From: Chitinophagaceae bacterium
GTDB lineage: Bacteria > Bacteroidota > Bacteroidia > Chitinophagales > Chitinophagaceae
DNA: 36,298 nucleotides
Direction of reading: 5' to 3'
NCBI GenBank assembly: GCA_004173355.1
Contig: SEAD01000037.1
Location: 1 to 36,298, forward strand
Notes under the pieces: model-generated
The model's input: only the letters and a program-made list of their open reading frames with translations
The model's database searches: none
What the model was told of the DNA's origin: nothing
Shown here: positions 1 through 8,553 of the stretch, one piece after another
Position numbering within the stretch: position 1 is the stretch's first letter
Layout of the letters: each line of letters opens with the position of its first letter
Position numbers and translations under genes: made by a program

Positions 1-528
1 AATGCGCAGCTGGAAAAAGGAAATGTGCTGATCGGTGGTAATGTGGCCAATTTCAACCTCGGCCTGAAAAAAGGAAGTGCCTATAATATCAGCCTGGTGC
101 CGAAAGCTGCGTGGTTTGTGAACGACAACTTTGCAGTGGGTGCCTATGTGAATTTTGGTGTTGCAGGTGCAAAAGATGCCCCGACAACCCTCACCTATGG
201 TATCGGCCCGCTGGCGAGGTACTATGTAAGCAATTCATCGGTGAACCTGCTGCGTCATGGCCGTTGGTTCGTGGAAGGTAATGCAGGTATCGGCGGGGAA
301 AATATCTCCGACGGGGGAAACAGTACCAATGGTCTTGACCTCGGTGTAGGACCAGGTTATGCCTATTTCATCACCCCTAACATCGGTATCGAAGGCCTGC
401 TGAAATACTATGGCCAGGTTGGCTTCGGTAACACGACCTCAACTAGCAACCTTGGTCTGAGCGTAGGTTTCCAGATTTACCTGCCCGGTAAGGCAACACG
501 TAACCGTCTTGAGAACAGGCAGCCTTAA
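1..528 (+). CDS. Outer-membrane beta-barrel protein, 3' part only
   Basis: The reading frame is open from the first base of the window (it begins NAQLEKGNVLIGGN), so the true start and signal peptide lie upstream; the in-frame GTG at 25 is not a credible start. The visible 175 residues alternate hydrophobic and polar residues and are rich in Gly, Asn and aromatic residues, as in amphipathic beta strands (for example NFGVAGAKDAPTTLTYGIGP). The last strand, LGLSVGFQIYL, precedes a short polar tail. This matches the small OmpA-like or porin-like barrel proteins common in Bacteroidota outer membranes. No peptidoglycan-binding domain is visible, and substrate or role cannot be told. It is followed by a terminator, so it ends its own transcript. 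Confidence 0.7.
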   Translation, partial: NAQLEKGNVLIGGNVANFNLGLKKGSAYNISLVPKAAWFVNDNFAVGAYVNFGVAGAKDAPTTLTYGIGPLARYYVSNSSVNLLRHGRWFVEGNAGIGGENISDGGNSTNGLDLGVGPGYAYFITPNIGIEGLLKYYGQVGFGNTTSTSNLGLSVGFQIYLPGKATRNRLENRQP

Positions 529-544
529 TGGCTCCGGTTTTCCT

Positions 545-609
545 GCTAAAACCTAAAGGAAAATTTTAGCATCGAAGCCTGCCGGACGGAAAACCGGCAG
601 GCTTTGTTA
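545..609 (+). terminator. Intrinsic terminator after the barrel gene
   Basis: GCCTGCCGG (577-585) pairs perfectly with CCGGCAGGC (594-602) across an 8-base loop, and TTTGTT follows. A weaker AT-rich hairpin, GCTAAAA (545-551) with TTTTAGC (564-570), lies just upstream. The pair separates the barrel gene from the mannosidase gene. Confidence 0.8.
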
Positions 610-634
610 AATTGCGGTCCTTAAAACATACCGC

Positions 635-2932
635 ATGATGAAGAACTCCGTCCGCGCCATATGGATCCTGACTCTTTCCTCGGTAACGGCCAGTGCCTGG
701 TCACAGGCTAAAACTCCCGCCCAGTTCGTAAATCCGATCATCGGCACACAACGGATGGGACATACCTACCCAGGTGCCACAGTGCCCTTTGGCATGGTGC
801 AGCTGAGTCCGGATACCGATACCATTCCCTACGAAATGAATGGTAAATACAACCCTGACGTATATAAGTACTGCGCGGGATACCAGTATGACGACAAAAC
901 CATCGTTGGTTTCAGCCACACCCATTTCAGCGGTACCGGCCACAGTGACCTCGGCGACTTCCTCCTGATGCCCACTGCCGGAAAACTCCAGATGAACCCG
1001 GGTATCGCTTCCGAGCCAAAAGGCGGATTCCGGTCATCTTTTTCACATGCAAATGAAGCAGCCGAAGCAGGATATTACAAAGTAAAACTTGACGATGATA
1101 ATATCACGGCGGAACTGACCGCCACTACCCGCGTAGGTATCCACCGGTATTCCTTCCCCAAAACCGACAGCGCACATATTATCCTCGACCTGATGTCGGG
1201 TATATACAATTACGACAGTAAAAATATCTGGAGTTTTGTACGGGTGATCAACGATTCCACGGTCACGGGTTACCGGCAAACAAACGGCTGGGGCCGCACG
1301 AGGATTGTTTATTTCGCCATGACATTCTCAAAAGCCTTCACCCAGTATGGCATGAAGGATTACACCGGTCGTTCGGTCTACCGCGGTTTCTGGGGCAAAT
1401 TTGACCAGACAAAAAACTTCCCTGATCTCGCAAGTTCAAAAATGCGGATGTATTTTGATTTCAATACCAATGATGGCAAACCGGTAGTCGTAAAATTTGC
1501 ACTGTCTCCCGTGAGCACCGAGGGAGCTCTGGCCAATTTCAAAGCCGAAGCACCGGGATGGGATTTTGATAAATTCCGCCAGGCCGCCCGCACCACCTGG
1601 AACAAAGAGCTGGACCGCATCAGGATCGAAGGCTCCGATGACGAGAAAACGAATTTCTACACATCCATGTACCATGCTTTTATCAACCCGACAACGTACA
1701 TGGATGCAGATGGCTCTTACCGCGGTCTTGACCAGAACATCCACAAGGCCACCGGATTTACCAACTACAGTACATTCTCTCTCTGGGATACGTATCGCGC
1801 CTTGCATCCCTTCTTTAACCTGGTGCAGCCGAAACGTAACTCGGATATGGTAAAATCAATGCTTGCACATTTCGACCAGAGTGTGGAACGCATGCTGCCT
1901 GTGTGGAGCCATCATGCCAATGAGAACTGGTGTATGTCCGGATACCACAGCGTATCCGTGGTGGCCGATGCCATCGTCAAGGGCAACACCGGTTTTGATA
2001 CAAAAAAAGCACTCGATGCCTGTGTCACCACGGCGCGCAACCGCCGCTATGAAGGGATCGGGTACTATATCGACAAGGGTTATATCCCTGAAGAACAAAA
2101 CGGATCTTCCGTATCCACCACACTTGAATATGCCTACGATGACTGGTGTATCGCACAGGCTGCAAAAAAACTCGGCCGTAACGACCTCTACCAGGAATTT
2201 ATCAAACGTGCGGGCAACTTCCGCAATGTCTTTGATAAAAACATCGGGTTTATGCATGCCCGGCTGGAGAATGGTGAATTTTCAAAAAAGTTTGACGCGC
2301 TGAGCACTTCCCACCAGGGTTTTATCGAGGGTAATGCCTGGAACTTCACCCTTTTTGTCCCGCATGATCCGGAGGCGCTGGTTGAACTGCTGGGTGGCAG
2401 GGAAAAAACAACCCACTACCTCGATACACTTTTTACCATGCACCTGCCTGATGAGTTTTTTGCTGAAACGGAGGATATCACACGCGATGGCATCATCGGT
2501 GGTTATGTTCACGGGAATGAACCCGCACATCACGTGGCCTATCTCTATAACTACACCGGCAACCGGTGGAAGACACAGGAGCGGATCCGTATGATCCTGA
2601 AAAACCAGTACAAGGCTGCACCAGACGGTCTCGGTGGTAATGATGACTGCGGACAGATGAGTGCCTGGTATATGTTTTCCTCGCTTGGCTTTTATCCCAT
2701 TGCCCCTGGTTCTGACAAATATGAACTGGGCAGCCCGGCGGTGGATGCGGCAACGATCAAACTTGAAAACGGAAAGACCCTTTCCGTTGTGGCCCACGAC
2801 CAATCGGACAAAAACGTATACGTGTCAAAAATTTTGCTGAATGGCAAACCGCTCACCACCCATTATATTACCCACGGGCAACTGACTGCGGGTGGGAAGC
2901 TGGAATTTTTTATGACGGCGTCAAAACCTTAA
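635..2932 (+). CDS. GH92 family alpha-mannosidase, secreted
   Basis: GH92 enzymes are calcium-dependent exo-acting alpha-mannosidases that trim mannose from N-glycans and other mannosides. The 765-residue length is normal for the family. A Sec signal peptide covers about residues 1-23 (hydrophobic WILTLSSVTASA). The N-terminal beta domain starts with VNPIIGTQRMGHTYPGAT and continues with GFSHTHFSGTGHSD. The catalytic (alpha/alpha)6 domain shows FIEGNAWNFT (Glu565, where the family's general acid is expected), HGNEPAHH (Glu629) and GNDDCGQMSAWYMF (Asp670/671, region of the expected base). Residue roles are from family knowledge and were not aligned. There is no lipobox, so the protein is probably periplasmic or released. 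No SusC/D pair lies beside it, so this is not a standard polysaccharide-utilisation locus. The downstream hairpin ends the transcript. Confidence 0.95.
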   Translation: MMKNSVRAIWILTLSSVTASAWSQAKTPAQFVNPIIGTQRMGHTYPGATVPFGMVQLSPDTDTIPYEMNGKYNPDVYKYCAGYQYDDKTIVGFSHTHFSGTGHSDLGDFLLMPTAGKLQMNPGIASEPKGGFRSSFSHANEAAEAGYYKVKLDDDNITAELTATTRVGIHRYSFPKTDSAHIILDLMSGIYNYDSKNIWSFVRVINDSTVTGYRQTNGWGRTRIVYFAMTFSKAFTQYGMKDYTGRSVYRGFWGKFDQTKNFPDLASSKMRMYFDFNTNDGKPVVVKFALSPVSTEGALANFKAEAPGWDFDKFRQAARTTWNKELDRIRIEGSDDEKTNFYTSMYHAFINPTTYMDADGSYRGLDQNIHKATGFTNYSTFSLWDTYRALHPFFNLVQPKRNSDMVKSMLAHFDQSVERMLPVWSHHANENWCMSGYHSVSVVADAIVKGNTGFDTKKALDACVTTARNRRYEGIGYYIDKGYIPEEQNGSSVSTTLEYAYDDWCIAQAAKKLGRNDLYQEFIKRAGNFRNVFDKNIGFMHARLENGEFSKKFDALSTSHQGFIEGNAWNFTLFVPHDPEALVELLGGREKTTHYLDTLFTMHLPDEFFAETEDITRDGIIGGYVHGNEPAHHVAYLYNYTGNRWKTQERIRMILKNQYKAAPDGLGGNDDCGQMSAWYMFSSLGFYPIAPGSDKYELGSPAVDAATIKLENGKTLSVVAHDQSDKNVYVSKILLNGKPLTTHYITHGQLTAGGKLEFFMTASKP

Positions 2933-2950
2933 TCCCGGTTTGCGGACAAC

Positions 2951-2993
2951 AAAAGACCCGCCTGCGTCACACGCAGGCGGGTCTTTTGTTTTA
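2951..2993. terminator. Bidirectional terminator between convergent genes
   Basis: A perfect 17-bp stem runs from AAAAGACCCGCCTGCGT (2951-2967) to its complement (2971-2987) with a 3-base loop CAC. On the plus strand it ends in TTTTGTTTT and on the minus strand in TTTTGTTGT. It sits between the stops of the mannosidase gene (2932) and the receptor gene (3003), so it can end both transcripts. Confidence 0.92.
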
Positions 2994-3002
2994 GTGGTAT
3001 GT

Positions 3003-5162
3003 TCAGAGCCGGATCTTGAATCCACCGTTGATCACAAACCCGTCAACCGGGGCATAGATGTCGTTGAATACCGGGTTGTTTACCGGTCCGGTATAAATGG
3101 GTCCGAATTTCGTTTGCCTGGTATCACCAAAGTTTTCGAAGTTGATAAACACACTGAATTTCTCCCAGAACTTTTCAACCATGAAGCCGGCGATCCAGTA
3201 AGGCTCGCCTTTGCTGCCATCATTGAGGCGTTGCGGACTGAAGTAATAAGCTTCCAGTCCGATCTTCCATTTTTCCTCCACTTCGTACATCAGTACATTG
3301 TTGAGCCGGTGTCTTGCAGTCAGGGGCAACCAGGTTTCCGGACCAAAATGTGTATAGGCATCCGTATAGGTATATCCGACAAACAGTTTGAAGTCGTGCC
3401 AGCTCAGTTTGATATTGGTCTCCATTCCTTTTGTATCGATATGTCCGGTCGAATTGACAAACTGTTGTTCGCCATTACCCGCATCCGTCAGCACCAGTGG
3501 CCGGTTGAGCCGGGTATAAAAGAACAGGTGGTTGATACTGAATCCGAATTCGCCAAAACGTGTTCGGTAGTTCAGGTCCCAGTTGCCGCCCATCGACCGT
3601 TCATTGCGTGTGGCATTGATGTCGATCGGCAGGATCCGGCGGAACTGCGAGCGCTCGGCATCTTCGGTAAAGATGGTGGGTGATTTGTAGCCATACCCTC
3701 CACCGATCCTTGTAGTGATGGATGGGTTGATTCGGAACATGGCCGATACACGGGGTAGCAGTTCAAATCCGTATTCATTGACATAGTCGCCGCGCAGGCC
3801 GGTTTCCAGTGTAAAGAATCCTGAAACAGTCCAGGCATTCTGGATAAACAATCCCACTGTATTGTACTGGTAACTGCGGAGCGGCGATGAGGATCGTTGT
3901 TGTTCCGCGAGTTTATCCGTGACGAGATTAGCACCGATGACCCAGTCTGCTTTTTCACCCTTGCGGGTCCAGTCGAGTTCAGTGAAACTGGATTGCTGCA
4001 GGGCTTCAAACTCATAGGATGGGATGGCGATGCTGCGGCTAAAACGGCTGTAGCTGTTTTTCAGTTGCAGGCTCGAATGTTTCCCGGTTTTGCGGGCGAG
4101 TCCAAACTGTGTGGTCAGCCGGTTTGTTTTGTTTTCTTCGTAGAAACCTGTGCCGCCCTTTTTGATAAAATCCATATCACCACCGATCCGGTCTTCGGTG
4201 ATATAGCTGAACCCGATATCGGCCGTGAGTTTTTTCCCGTAAACAAAAAACCTCGGGTTGATGGTATACCGCTCAGCTTTCGGGATGGCAGTAAAACCAA
4301 TATTGGCCGGATCAAAAGCCGCACTGCTGTTGCGTGAGCCAAATACGGTCAGTCCGGTCTTCCCATAACGTTCACTGTAGAAAGCACTCAGGTCGAGACC
4401 GCGGGCCGTGGTGCCATTGACCAGCAGGCTGATTTCTCGGTCTTCCCCCGGTGTTTTTGAAACCAGGTTGACCAGGCCGGCAATGGCCCCGCCACCATAG
4501 AGTGTGGATGCCGAGCCCTTGATCACCTCTACCTGCCGGAGATCCAGTGGTGCAATCTGCAGGATAGACAGTCCGCCAGAAAAACCCGCATACATCGGAT
4601 AACCGTCACGCAGGATCTGCGTGTACCGGCCATCAAGCCCCTGTATCCGGATGCCTGCGCTGTAGGATGTGGCGGATGTCTGTTGTGTCTGTATACCGGT
4701 ACTCTCGCTCAGGAGCATTCGGATGTCGCCGGGTTTCATGTTGGCTTTTTCGTCCAGTTCTTCCCCCGAGATGACTTCCGTGCGGGTGGGGGTGTTGGCA
4801 ATGGTACGGCTGGTCCGCATGGCAGTGACAATCACCGCGGCTTCTTCATCCTCTTCCGCTTCGGCAGTGGTCAATTCAATCGTAAACACGCTGTCCTCTG
4901 CGGGAAACAGGACGCGGATGCTGGCAGCTTCAAAACCGATATGGGTGAAGAGGAAAACCTGTTCGCCATCTGGAATATTGCTGAAACTGGTGGTGCCGGT
5001 GGAGTCCGCCACAACGGACCGTTTCGCCTGTTGCCAGGTTACGCTTGTACCGGGCAGGGCTGTTTTTGTTTCCGCTGAAATGATGCGTGCGCGGAAACGG
5101 TTCTGTGCATGGGCTGTGGCCAGGGTACAACACAGCACCAGGCATGACAATAGGTATTTCAT
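3003..5162 (-). CDS. TonB-dependent outer-membrane receptor
   Basis: The 719-residue protein has a signal peptide (about 1-20, ending TAHAQ), a carboxypeptidase-regulatory-like beta domain (about 22-100, with GTTSFSNIPDGEQVFLFTHI), an acidic linker (TAEAEEDEEAAVIVTAMRT) that includes the probable TonB box, a plug domain (about 115-230, with IRIQGLDGRYTQILRDGYPM and VEVIKGSASTLYGGGAIAG), and a barrel ending GFVINGGFKIRL. The size and plug motifs fit ligand-gated uptake of a siderophore, haem or metal complex rather than the roughly 1000-residue SusC class. The gene lies 48 bp downstream of the Cys-rich small gene and probably shares its transcript. The substrate is not readable from sequence; a metal is a guess from the neighbour. 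Confidence 0.93.
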   Translation of the reverse strand: MKYLLSCLVLCCTLATAHAQNRFRARIISAETKTALPGTSVTWQQAKRSVVADSTGTTSFSNIPDGEQVFLFTHIGFEAASIRVLFPAEDSVFTIELTTAEAEEDEEAAVIVTAMRTSRTIANTPTRTEVISGEELDEKANMKPGDIRMLLSESTGIQTQQTSATSYSAGIRIQGLDGRYTQILRDGYPMYAGFSGGLSILQIAPLDLRQVEVIKGSASTLYGGGAIAGLVNLVSKTPGEDREISLLVNGTTARGLDLSAFYSERYGKTGLTVFGSRNSSAAFDPANIGFTAIPKAERYTINPRFFVYGKKLTADIGFSYITEDRIGGDMDFIKKGGTGFYEENKTNRLTTQFGLARKTGKHSSLQLKNSYSRFSRSIAIPSYEFEALQQSSFTELDWTRKGEKADWVIGANLVTDKLAEQQRSSSPLRSYQYNTVGLFIQNAWTVSGFFTLETGLRGDYVNEYGFELLPRVSAMFRINPSITTRIGGGYGYKSPTIFTEDAERSQFRRILPIDINATRNERSMGGNWDLNYRTRFGEFGFSINHLFFYTRLNRPLVLTDAGNGEQQFVNSTGHIDTKGMETNIKLSWHDFKLFVGYTYTDAYTHFGPETWLPLTARHRLNNVLMYEVEEKWKIGLEAYYFSPQRLNDGSKGEPYWIAGFMVEKFWEKFSVFINFENFGDTRQTKFGPIYTGPVNNPVFNDIYAPVDGFVINGGFKIRL

Positions 5163-5210
5163 TATTGTGCTGGTAAAATAAATCAGTAAAAAATAGGGAT
5201 TCGCGTCAGG

Positions 5211-5516
5211 TCAGCAGGCGCGGGGAGGCTGGAACAGCGTGGAGTGGAATTCGGAAGATGGTTTCACAAGGTAGGTATTGTAAAACGGCGATTCAGTGGC
5301 TGATGGAGTAACGGGCAATACCGCTTGTGGTACTTCAATGGATACGGCACATCCGGGACAGGCAAAGAAGGGGGAGCAAACAGCTTTGGCATCACCATCC
5401 GAAGCTGATCCGCATTCAGAGACTGTTGTTTCACCACCACAGTCATCCGGGCAGCAGGGAATAAAGGTCCCTGCCAGCACAAGTAGGAGTAACAGGAATG
5501 CGGCAACACGGTTCAC
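5211..5516 (-). CDS. Small secreted Cys-rich protein, DUF6660-like
   Basis: This 101-residue protein has an N-terminal hydrophobic segment (residues 5-18, AAFLLLLLVLAGTF) behind Arg3, then eight cysteines: 21, 22, 26, 35, 47, 53, 56 and the C-terminal residue 101. The CSPFFACPGC element resembles the small Cys-rich DUF6660-type proteins that I recall being encoded next to TonB-dependent receptors in Bacteroidota; this assignment is from memory and tentative. The start is GTG: the in-frame codon two triplets upstream is a TGA stop, and no ATG exists near the signal peptide. The start codon is only 4 bases from the -7 promoter element. The Cys pattern suggests metal or thiol chemistry in the periplasm, possibly serving the receptor encoded next. 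Confidence 0.75.
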   Translation of the reverse strand: MNRVAAFLLLLLVLAGTFIPCCPDDCGGETTVSECGSASDGDAKAVCSPFFACPGCAVSIEVPQAVLPVTPSATESPFYNTYLVKPSSEFHSTLFQPPRAC

Positions 5517-5520
5517 CCTT

Positions 5521-5550
5521 CAAAGATAGCTGAATTATGTTCCCTTCAAA
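5521..5550 (-). promoter_or_regulatory. Bacteroidota-type promoter for the Cys-rich protein/receptor operon
   Basis: On the minus strand, TTTG (5547-5550) is followed by an 18-base spacer and TATCTTTG (5521-5528), a perfect match to the -33 TTTG / -7 TAnnTTTG consensus. Only AAGG separates the -7 element from the GTG start, so transcription should begin at or within a base or two of the start codon. Confidence 0.8.
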
Positions 5551-5580
5551 GCCACCCTGCATCGGCGTTGCAGAAAAAAC

Positions 5581-6480
5581 TCACCGGTAGGTGCCCATGA
5601 TCCTCACGGGTTCGGGACTACTGCTGAATTCAAATGGCTCACCGGCTGTTACGGAAAAAATTTCATCCTCGATATGGAATCGTTTTGCATTTGTTTTGAT
5701 GGTAAAGCGGCTGCCGCGGATAATTTCGGGATGCAGTCCGGATTCGGAGCCGCGGACCTTGCACTGGTAGTATTGTTTGAGTTCGTCCCGCTGCTCGTCG
5801 CTGAAGAGCACCAGTTCAAGTTTACGGTCTTCATGGTCCGCATCCGGTGCAAAGGAGACGCCTGGCCCGAAGTACCGGGTGTTCATTACTATCGCAGTGA
5901 TATAATTCCCGTTTTTGGAAAAGCCGGGTCCTTCTATTTCAAAACTTTCCGGTTTCAGTTTATCGATACTCAGCACTGACTCGCGTAAGGCTGCATCCAA
6001 TTTGTCCTGCGGTCCAAGCTCTTTCCCTTTATACTGCTGCATATCATCCAGGTGCTGGGGGAACAAGCCAAAACCTGCCATCTCACAGAAAGGGTTATTG
6101 CCCGTGGCATGTGCGAGCTGGCCAAGGTAAAAGGGGGTAGTGCCCTGTGCCCACTGCATGACCAGTTCTTCTGGCGGCGCAGTGGCACCAATCGAGGTGG
6201 CGATGTTGTTTGCAGTACCGAAAGGTAAAACCCCTAGTGGCCAGTCCGGTTCGTCTTTTTTCCGGTGGTAGATCCTTTTGATCACCTTACTTACAGTGCC
6301 ATCGCCACCAGCGACAGCAAGCATGTCAACAGATGAGGGTATTTTTTCCCATCCATCGTCTTTTATCGACCGTGTTTTACAATCATATCCCGCATCGTTC
6401 ACCATCTTCAACAGGTCCTCTTCATCATGCTGGCCATGACCGGCTTTGGGGTTAAAGAGCAGCAGTACTTTTTTTGCCAT
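5581..6480 (-). CDS. Diacylglycerol/lipid kinase family protein
   Basis: This family transfers phosphate from ATP to diacylglycerol or related lipids at the cytoplasmic face of the membrane. The 299-residue length is typical of YegS/DgkB-like proteins. The N-terminal nucleotide-binding core shows LLLFNPKAGHG (6-16), the diagnostic AGGDGTVSKV (57-66) and LPFGTANNIA (85-94). The last motif has Asn where many homologues have Asp (GTgND), so alignment is needed before calling the substrate. The C-terminal half is a beta-rich domain ending EPVRIMGTYR. There is no signal peptide or membrane segment. The gene is divergent from surE with 56 bp between the starts. Sphingoid bases or other lipids are alternative substrates. 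Confidence 0.9.
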   Translation of the reverse strand: MAKKVLLLFNPKAGHGQHDEEDLLKMVNDAGYDCKTRSIKDDGWEKIPSSVDMLAVAGGDGTVSKVIKRIYHRKKDEPDWPLGVLPFGTANNIATSIGATAPPEELVMQWAQGTTPFYLGQLAHATGNNPFCEMAGFGLFPQHLDDMQQYKGKELGPQDKLDAALRESVLSIDKLKPESFEIEGPGFSKNGNYITAIVMNTRYFGPGVSFAPDADHEDRKLELVLFSDEQRDELKQYYQCKVRGSESGLHPEIIRGSRFTIKTNAKRFHIEDEIFSVTAGEPFEFSSSPEPVRIMGTYR

Positions 6481-6536
6481 ACCTGTAGTAATGGAATATT
6501 ATACCACAATTGGCACAGTAATGTAGGGAACAGGGT

Positions 6537-7256
6537 ATGAGGATACTTATCAGCAATGATGACGGGATATATGCGCCGGGGATACAGGCGCTGGCTGAAA
6601 TAGCGGCCGAACTGGGAGATGTGACGGTTATGGCACCTGACGTGGAGCAGTCATCCATGGGTCATGCGGTCACGCATTCGAGGCCTCTGGGCTATAAAAA
6701 ATCACCTGTTGAATTTAAAAGCGGTGAGGCGTACAGGGTCAATGGCACCCCGGCCGACTGTGTAGCACTGGGTACACACCTGCATGCAGATACGGATGTT
6801 GTACTATCGGGGATAAATATGGGGCCCAACCTGGGCAACTCAATCTGGCACTCGGGTACACTTGCCGCAGCGCGACAGGCGGTCCTGCTGGGTTTTCCGG
6901 GTATTGCCCTGAGCACGCCTGTAGGGAAGGATGGGGTTGATTTTGCGAAGCTCCGTCCGTTTGTAAAGGAATGCCTTGAAATGTTATTGCCCGTAAAGGG
7001 ACCGCATCTGTTCAATATCAATTTTCCACCTGAGCCCAAAGGGATCAGGTGGACATCACAGTCGGTTCGGTTGTATGACGGCACCATTATACCGGGTCTT
7101 GACCCGATGGGGCGTAAACATTACTGGTTCACCGTCACGCCCCTCGAGCCGGCGGAAGAAGGAACGGATCGCTGGGCAATGGAAAACGGACTGGTGTCCA
7201 TCACCCCGCTGCAACTGGATCTCACGGACCATCGATACCTGTCCGCCCAACTATAG
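6537..7256 (+). CDS. surE: 5'/3'-nucleotidase SurE
   Basis: SurE is a metal-dependent phosphatase that dephosphorylates nucleoside 5'- and 3'-monophosphates and is linked to stationary-phase survival. The N-terminus MRILISNDDG carries the metal-binding Asp8-Asp9. APDVEQSSMGHAVT (33-46) holds the conserved metal-ligand Ser, YRVNGTPADCV (67-77) the substrate loop, and SGINMGPNLG (91-100) the metal-ligand Asn. The length (239) is normal. It is cytoplasmic, without a signal. The next gene begins 22 bp downstream on the same strand, so the two are probably co-transcribed. Confidence 0.97.
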   Translation: MRILISNDDGIYAPGIQALAEIAAELGDVTVMAPDVEQSSMGHAVTHSRPLGYKKSPVEFKSGEAYRVNGTPADCVALGTHLHADTDVVLSGINMGPNLGNSIWHSGTLAAARQAVLLGFPGIALSTPVGKDGVDFAKLRPFVKECLEMLLPVKGPHLFNINFPPEPKGIRWTSQSVRLYDGTIIPGLDPMGRKHYWFTVTPLEPAEEGTDRWAMENGLVSITPLQLDLTDHRYLSAQL

Positions 7257-7278
7257 TAACGACTTAAAGATTGTTTGC

Positions 7279-8136
7279 ATGTACATCATAACAGGTGCCA
7301 CCGGCCATATCGGCTCGGAGGTTGTGAAAGCTTTGCTGGCCGCGAGCCAGCGAGTGACGGGTATTACATCAGATCCCGCCAACAAAAAAAAGATAGAGTC
7401 CCAGGGTGCAGCAGCTGTAGTGGCCGATGTGTCCGATACACCGAAACTCACAGAGGTGTTCAATAAAGGTATACGCCTGTACCTGCTCAATCCTCCCGCT
7501 CCGATTGATGGTGATCCTTCAGAAAAAGAAAATACACAGGTGGATAGCCTGATTGCAGCTATCCGGAAATCAACATTTGAAAAAGTAGTGGCAGCCTCTA
7601 CTTATGGTGCCCAACAGGGTAAACGCCTCGGCGATCTGGATGTCCTCTTTAATATGGAAGGGAAACTGAAAGGCGCCGTGCGTGACTGCTGCATTATCCG
7701 TGGGGCATATTATTTATCAAACTGGGATATGGCCATCAGCATGGCCAGGTCCGATGGGAAAATCTATTCGCTGTATCCCCCTGCATTCAAACTTCCGATG
7801 GTGGCACCGGCAGACCTTGCAGCCCGTGCAGTGTCTGCATTGCTGTCGCCACCCGCAGGTCATGAACTGATCCAGCTGGAAGGCCCTGCGCGATACAGTG
7901 CCAATGATATTGCAAAAACCCTTGGTGACATACTGCATAAACGGATCCAGGCCGTGTCTATCCGACAGGAAGACTGGCATCCCTGGCTGGTCAAATCCGG
8001 ATTTTCCCCGAGGGCCGCAGAGTCAATGGTGAACATGACGCGTCTGACACTGGAAGGTCATTTTCCGGATGAGAAGGACGTGGAGAAAGGTGACACCACC
8101 CCCGAAATGTATTTCCGAAAACTGCTGAAGAAATAA
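7279..8136 (+). CDS. NmrA-like / atypical SDR NAD(P)-binding protein
   Basis: The protein is 285 residues from the ATG at 7279, where the Rossmann motif MYIITGATGHIG begins directly; the longer open frame upstream overlaps surE and is not used. TGATGHIG (5-12) is the dinucleotide-binding Gly-rich loop of NmrA/atypical short-chain dehydrogenase proteins. Residues 40-60 (GAAAVVADVSD) form the second strand and acidic end, and VVAASTYGAQQG replaces the classic YxxxK active site. Members act as NAD(P)H-dependent reductases or redox sensors, and the specific substrate cannot be assigned. Its stop codon directly abuts the stop of the convergent EamA gene. Confidence 0.88.
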   Translation: MYIITGATGHIGSEVVKALLAASQRVTGITSDPANKKKIESQGAAAVVADVSDTPKLTEVFNKGIRLYLLNPPAPIDGDPSEKENTQVDSLIAAIRKSTFEKVVAASTYGAQQGKRLGDLDVLFNMEGKLKGAVRDCCIIRGAYYLSNWDMAISMARSDGKIYSLYPPAFKLPMVAPADLAARAVSALLSPPAGHELIQLEGPARYSANDIAKTLGDILHKRIQAVSIRQEDWHPWLVKSGFSPRAAESMVNMTRLTLEGHFPDEKDVEKGDTTPEMYFRKLLKK

Positions 8137-8547
8137 TCAGAGCACAATAACGATGGTGCCGGTAATGATAAGACCCGCGCCGATGGCGGTTTTCCAGCTC
8201 AGTACCTCGCCGAGGAAAATCACCGAAAGCACAATGGTGAGTGCAACACTGAGTTTGTCCACCGGCGCCACCTGCGATACTTTACCGAGCTGCAATGCCT
8301 TGAAGTAAAAAATCCAGGAGAGGCCGGTGGCCAGTCCGGATAACACCAGGAAGATCCAGTTTTGTTTTGACAGGCTGGCGATACTGGTGTTTCCCTTAAA
8401 CCATACAATGCCCCATGCGAGCACCAGGATCACGACGGTGCGGATGGCCGTGGCGAGATCGGAATCAACTCCTTTGATTCCTTTTTTTGCCAGGATTGCG
8501 GTGAGTGATGCAAACACGGCCGATAACAAGGCAAAAATCCACCACAT
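8137..8547 (-). CDS. Half-size EamA (DMT superfamily) transporter
   Basis: At 136 residues the protein has one EamA repeat with five hydrophobic helices (about 2-20, 32-50, 64-86, 95-113 and 118-136). Full-length EamA transporters are about 300 residues with two repeats; single-repeat forms act as dimers, like small multidrug-resistance relatives. FLGEVLSWKTAIGAGLIITG is a typical EamA end. There is no cut or frameshift: the start is a clear ATG and the C-terminus is complete. It lies 6 bp downstream of the M48 protease gene, so the two probably share an operon. Substrate unknown. Confidence 0.85.
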   Translation of the reverse strand: MWWIFALLSAVFASLTAILAKKGIKGVDSDLATAIRTVVILVLAWGIVWFKGNTSIASLSKQNWIFLVLSGLATGLSWIFYFKALQLGKVSQVAPVDKLSVALTIVLSVIFLGEVLSWKTAIGAGLIITGTIVIVL

Positions 8548-8553
8548 AGTTTT

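Noticed and set aside
2282-2803. Minus-strand open frame of 173 codons opposite the GH92 gene
   Set aside because: Shadow of conserved GH92 sequence including the catalytic region; no recognisable domain.
4669-5181. Plus-strand open frame of 170 codons opposite the receptor gene
   Set aside because: It lies wholly antisense to a gene with clear signal peptide and plug motifs, shows no family features and has no promoter of its own; it is a frame shadow.
6481-6536. TATAAT on the minus strand between the lipid kinase and surE genes
   Set aside because: It resembles a sigma70 -10 box of other phyla, but promoters elsewhere in this window follow the Bacteroidota TAnnTTTG form and no -33 partner is present.
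7075-7278. N-terminal extension of the NmrA-like frame into surE
   Set aside because: The extension overlaps surE in another frame, while the Rossmann motif begins immediately at the ATG at 7279.
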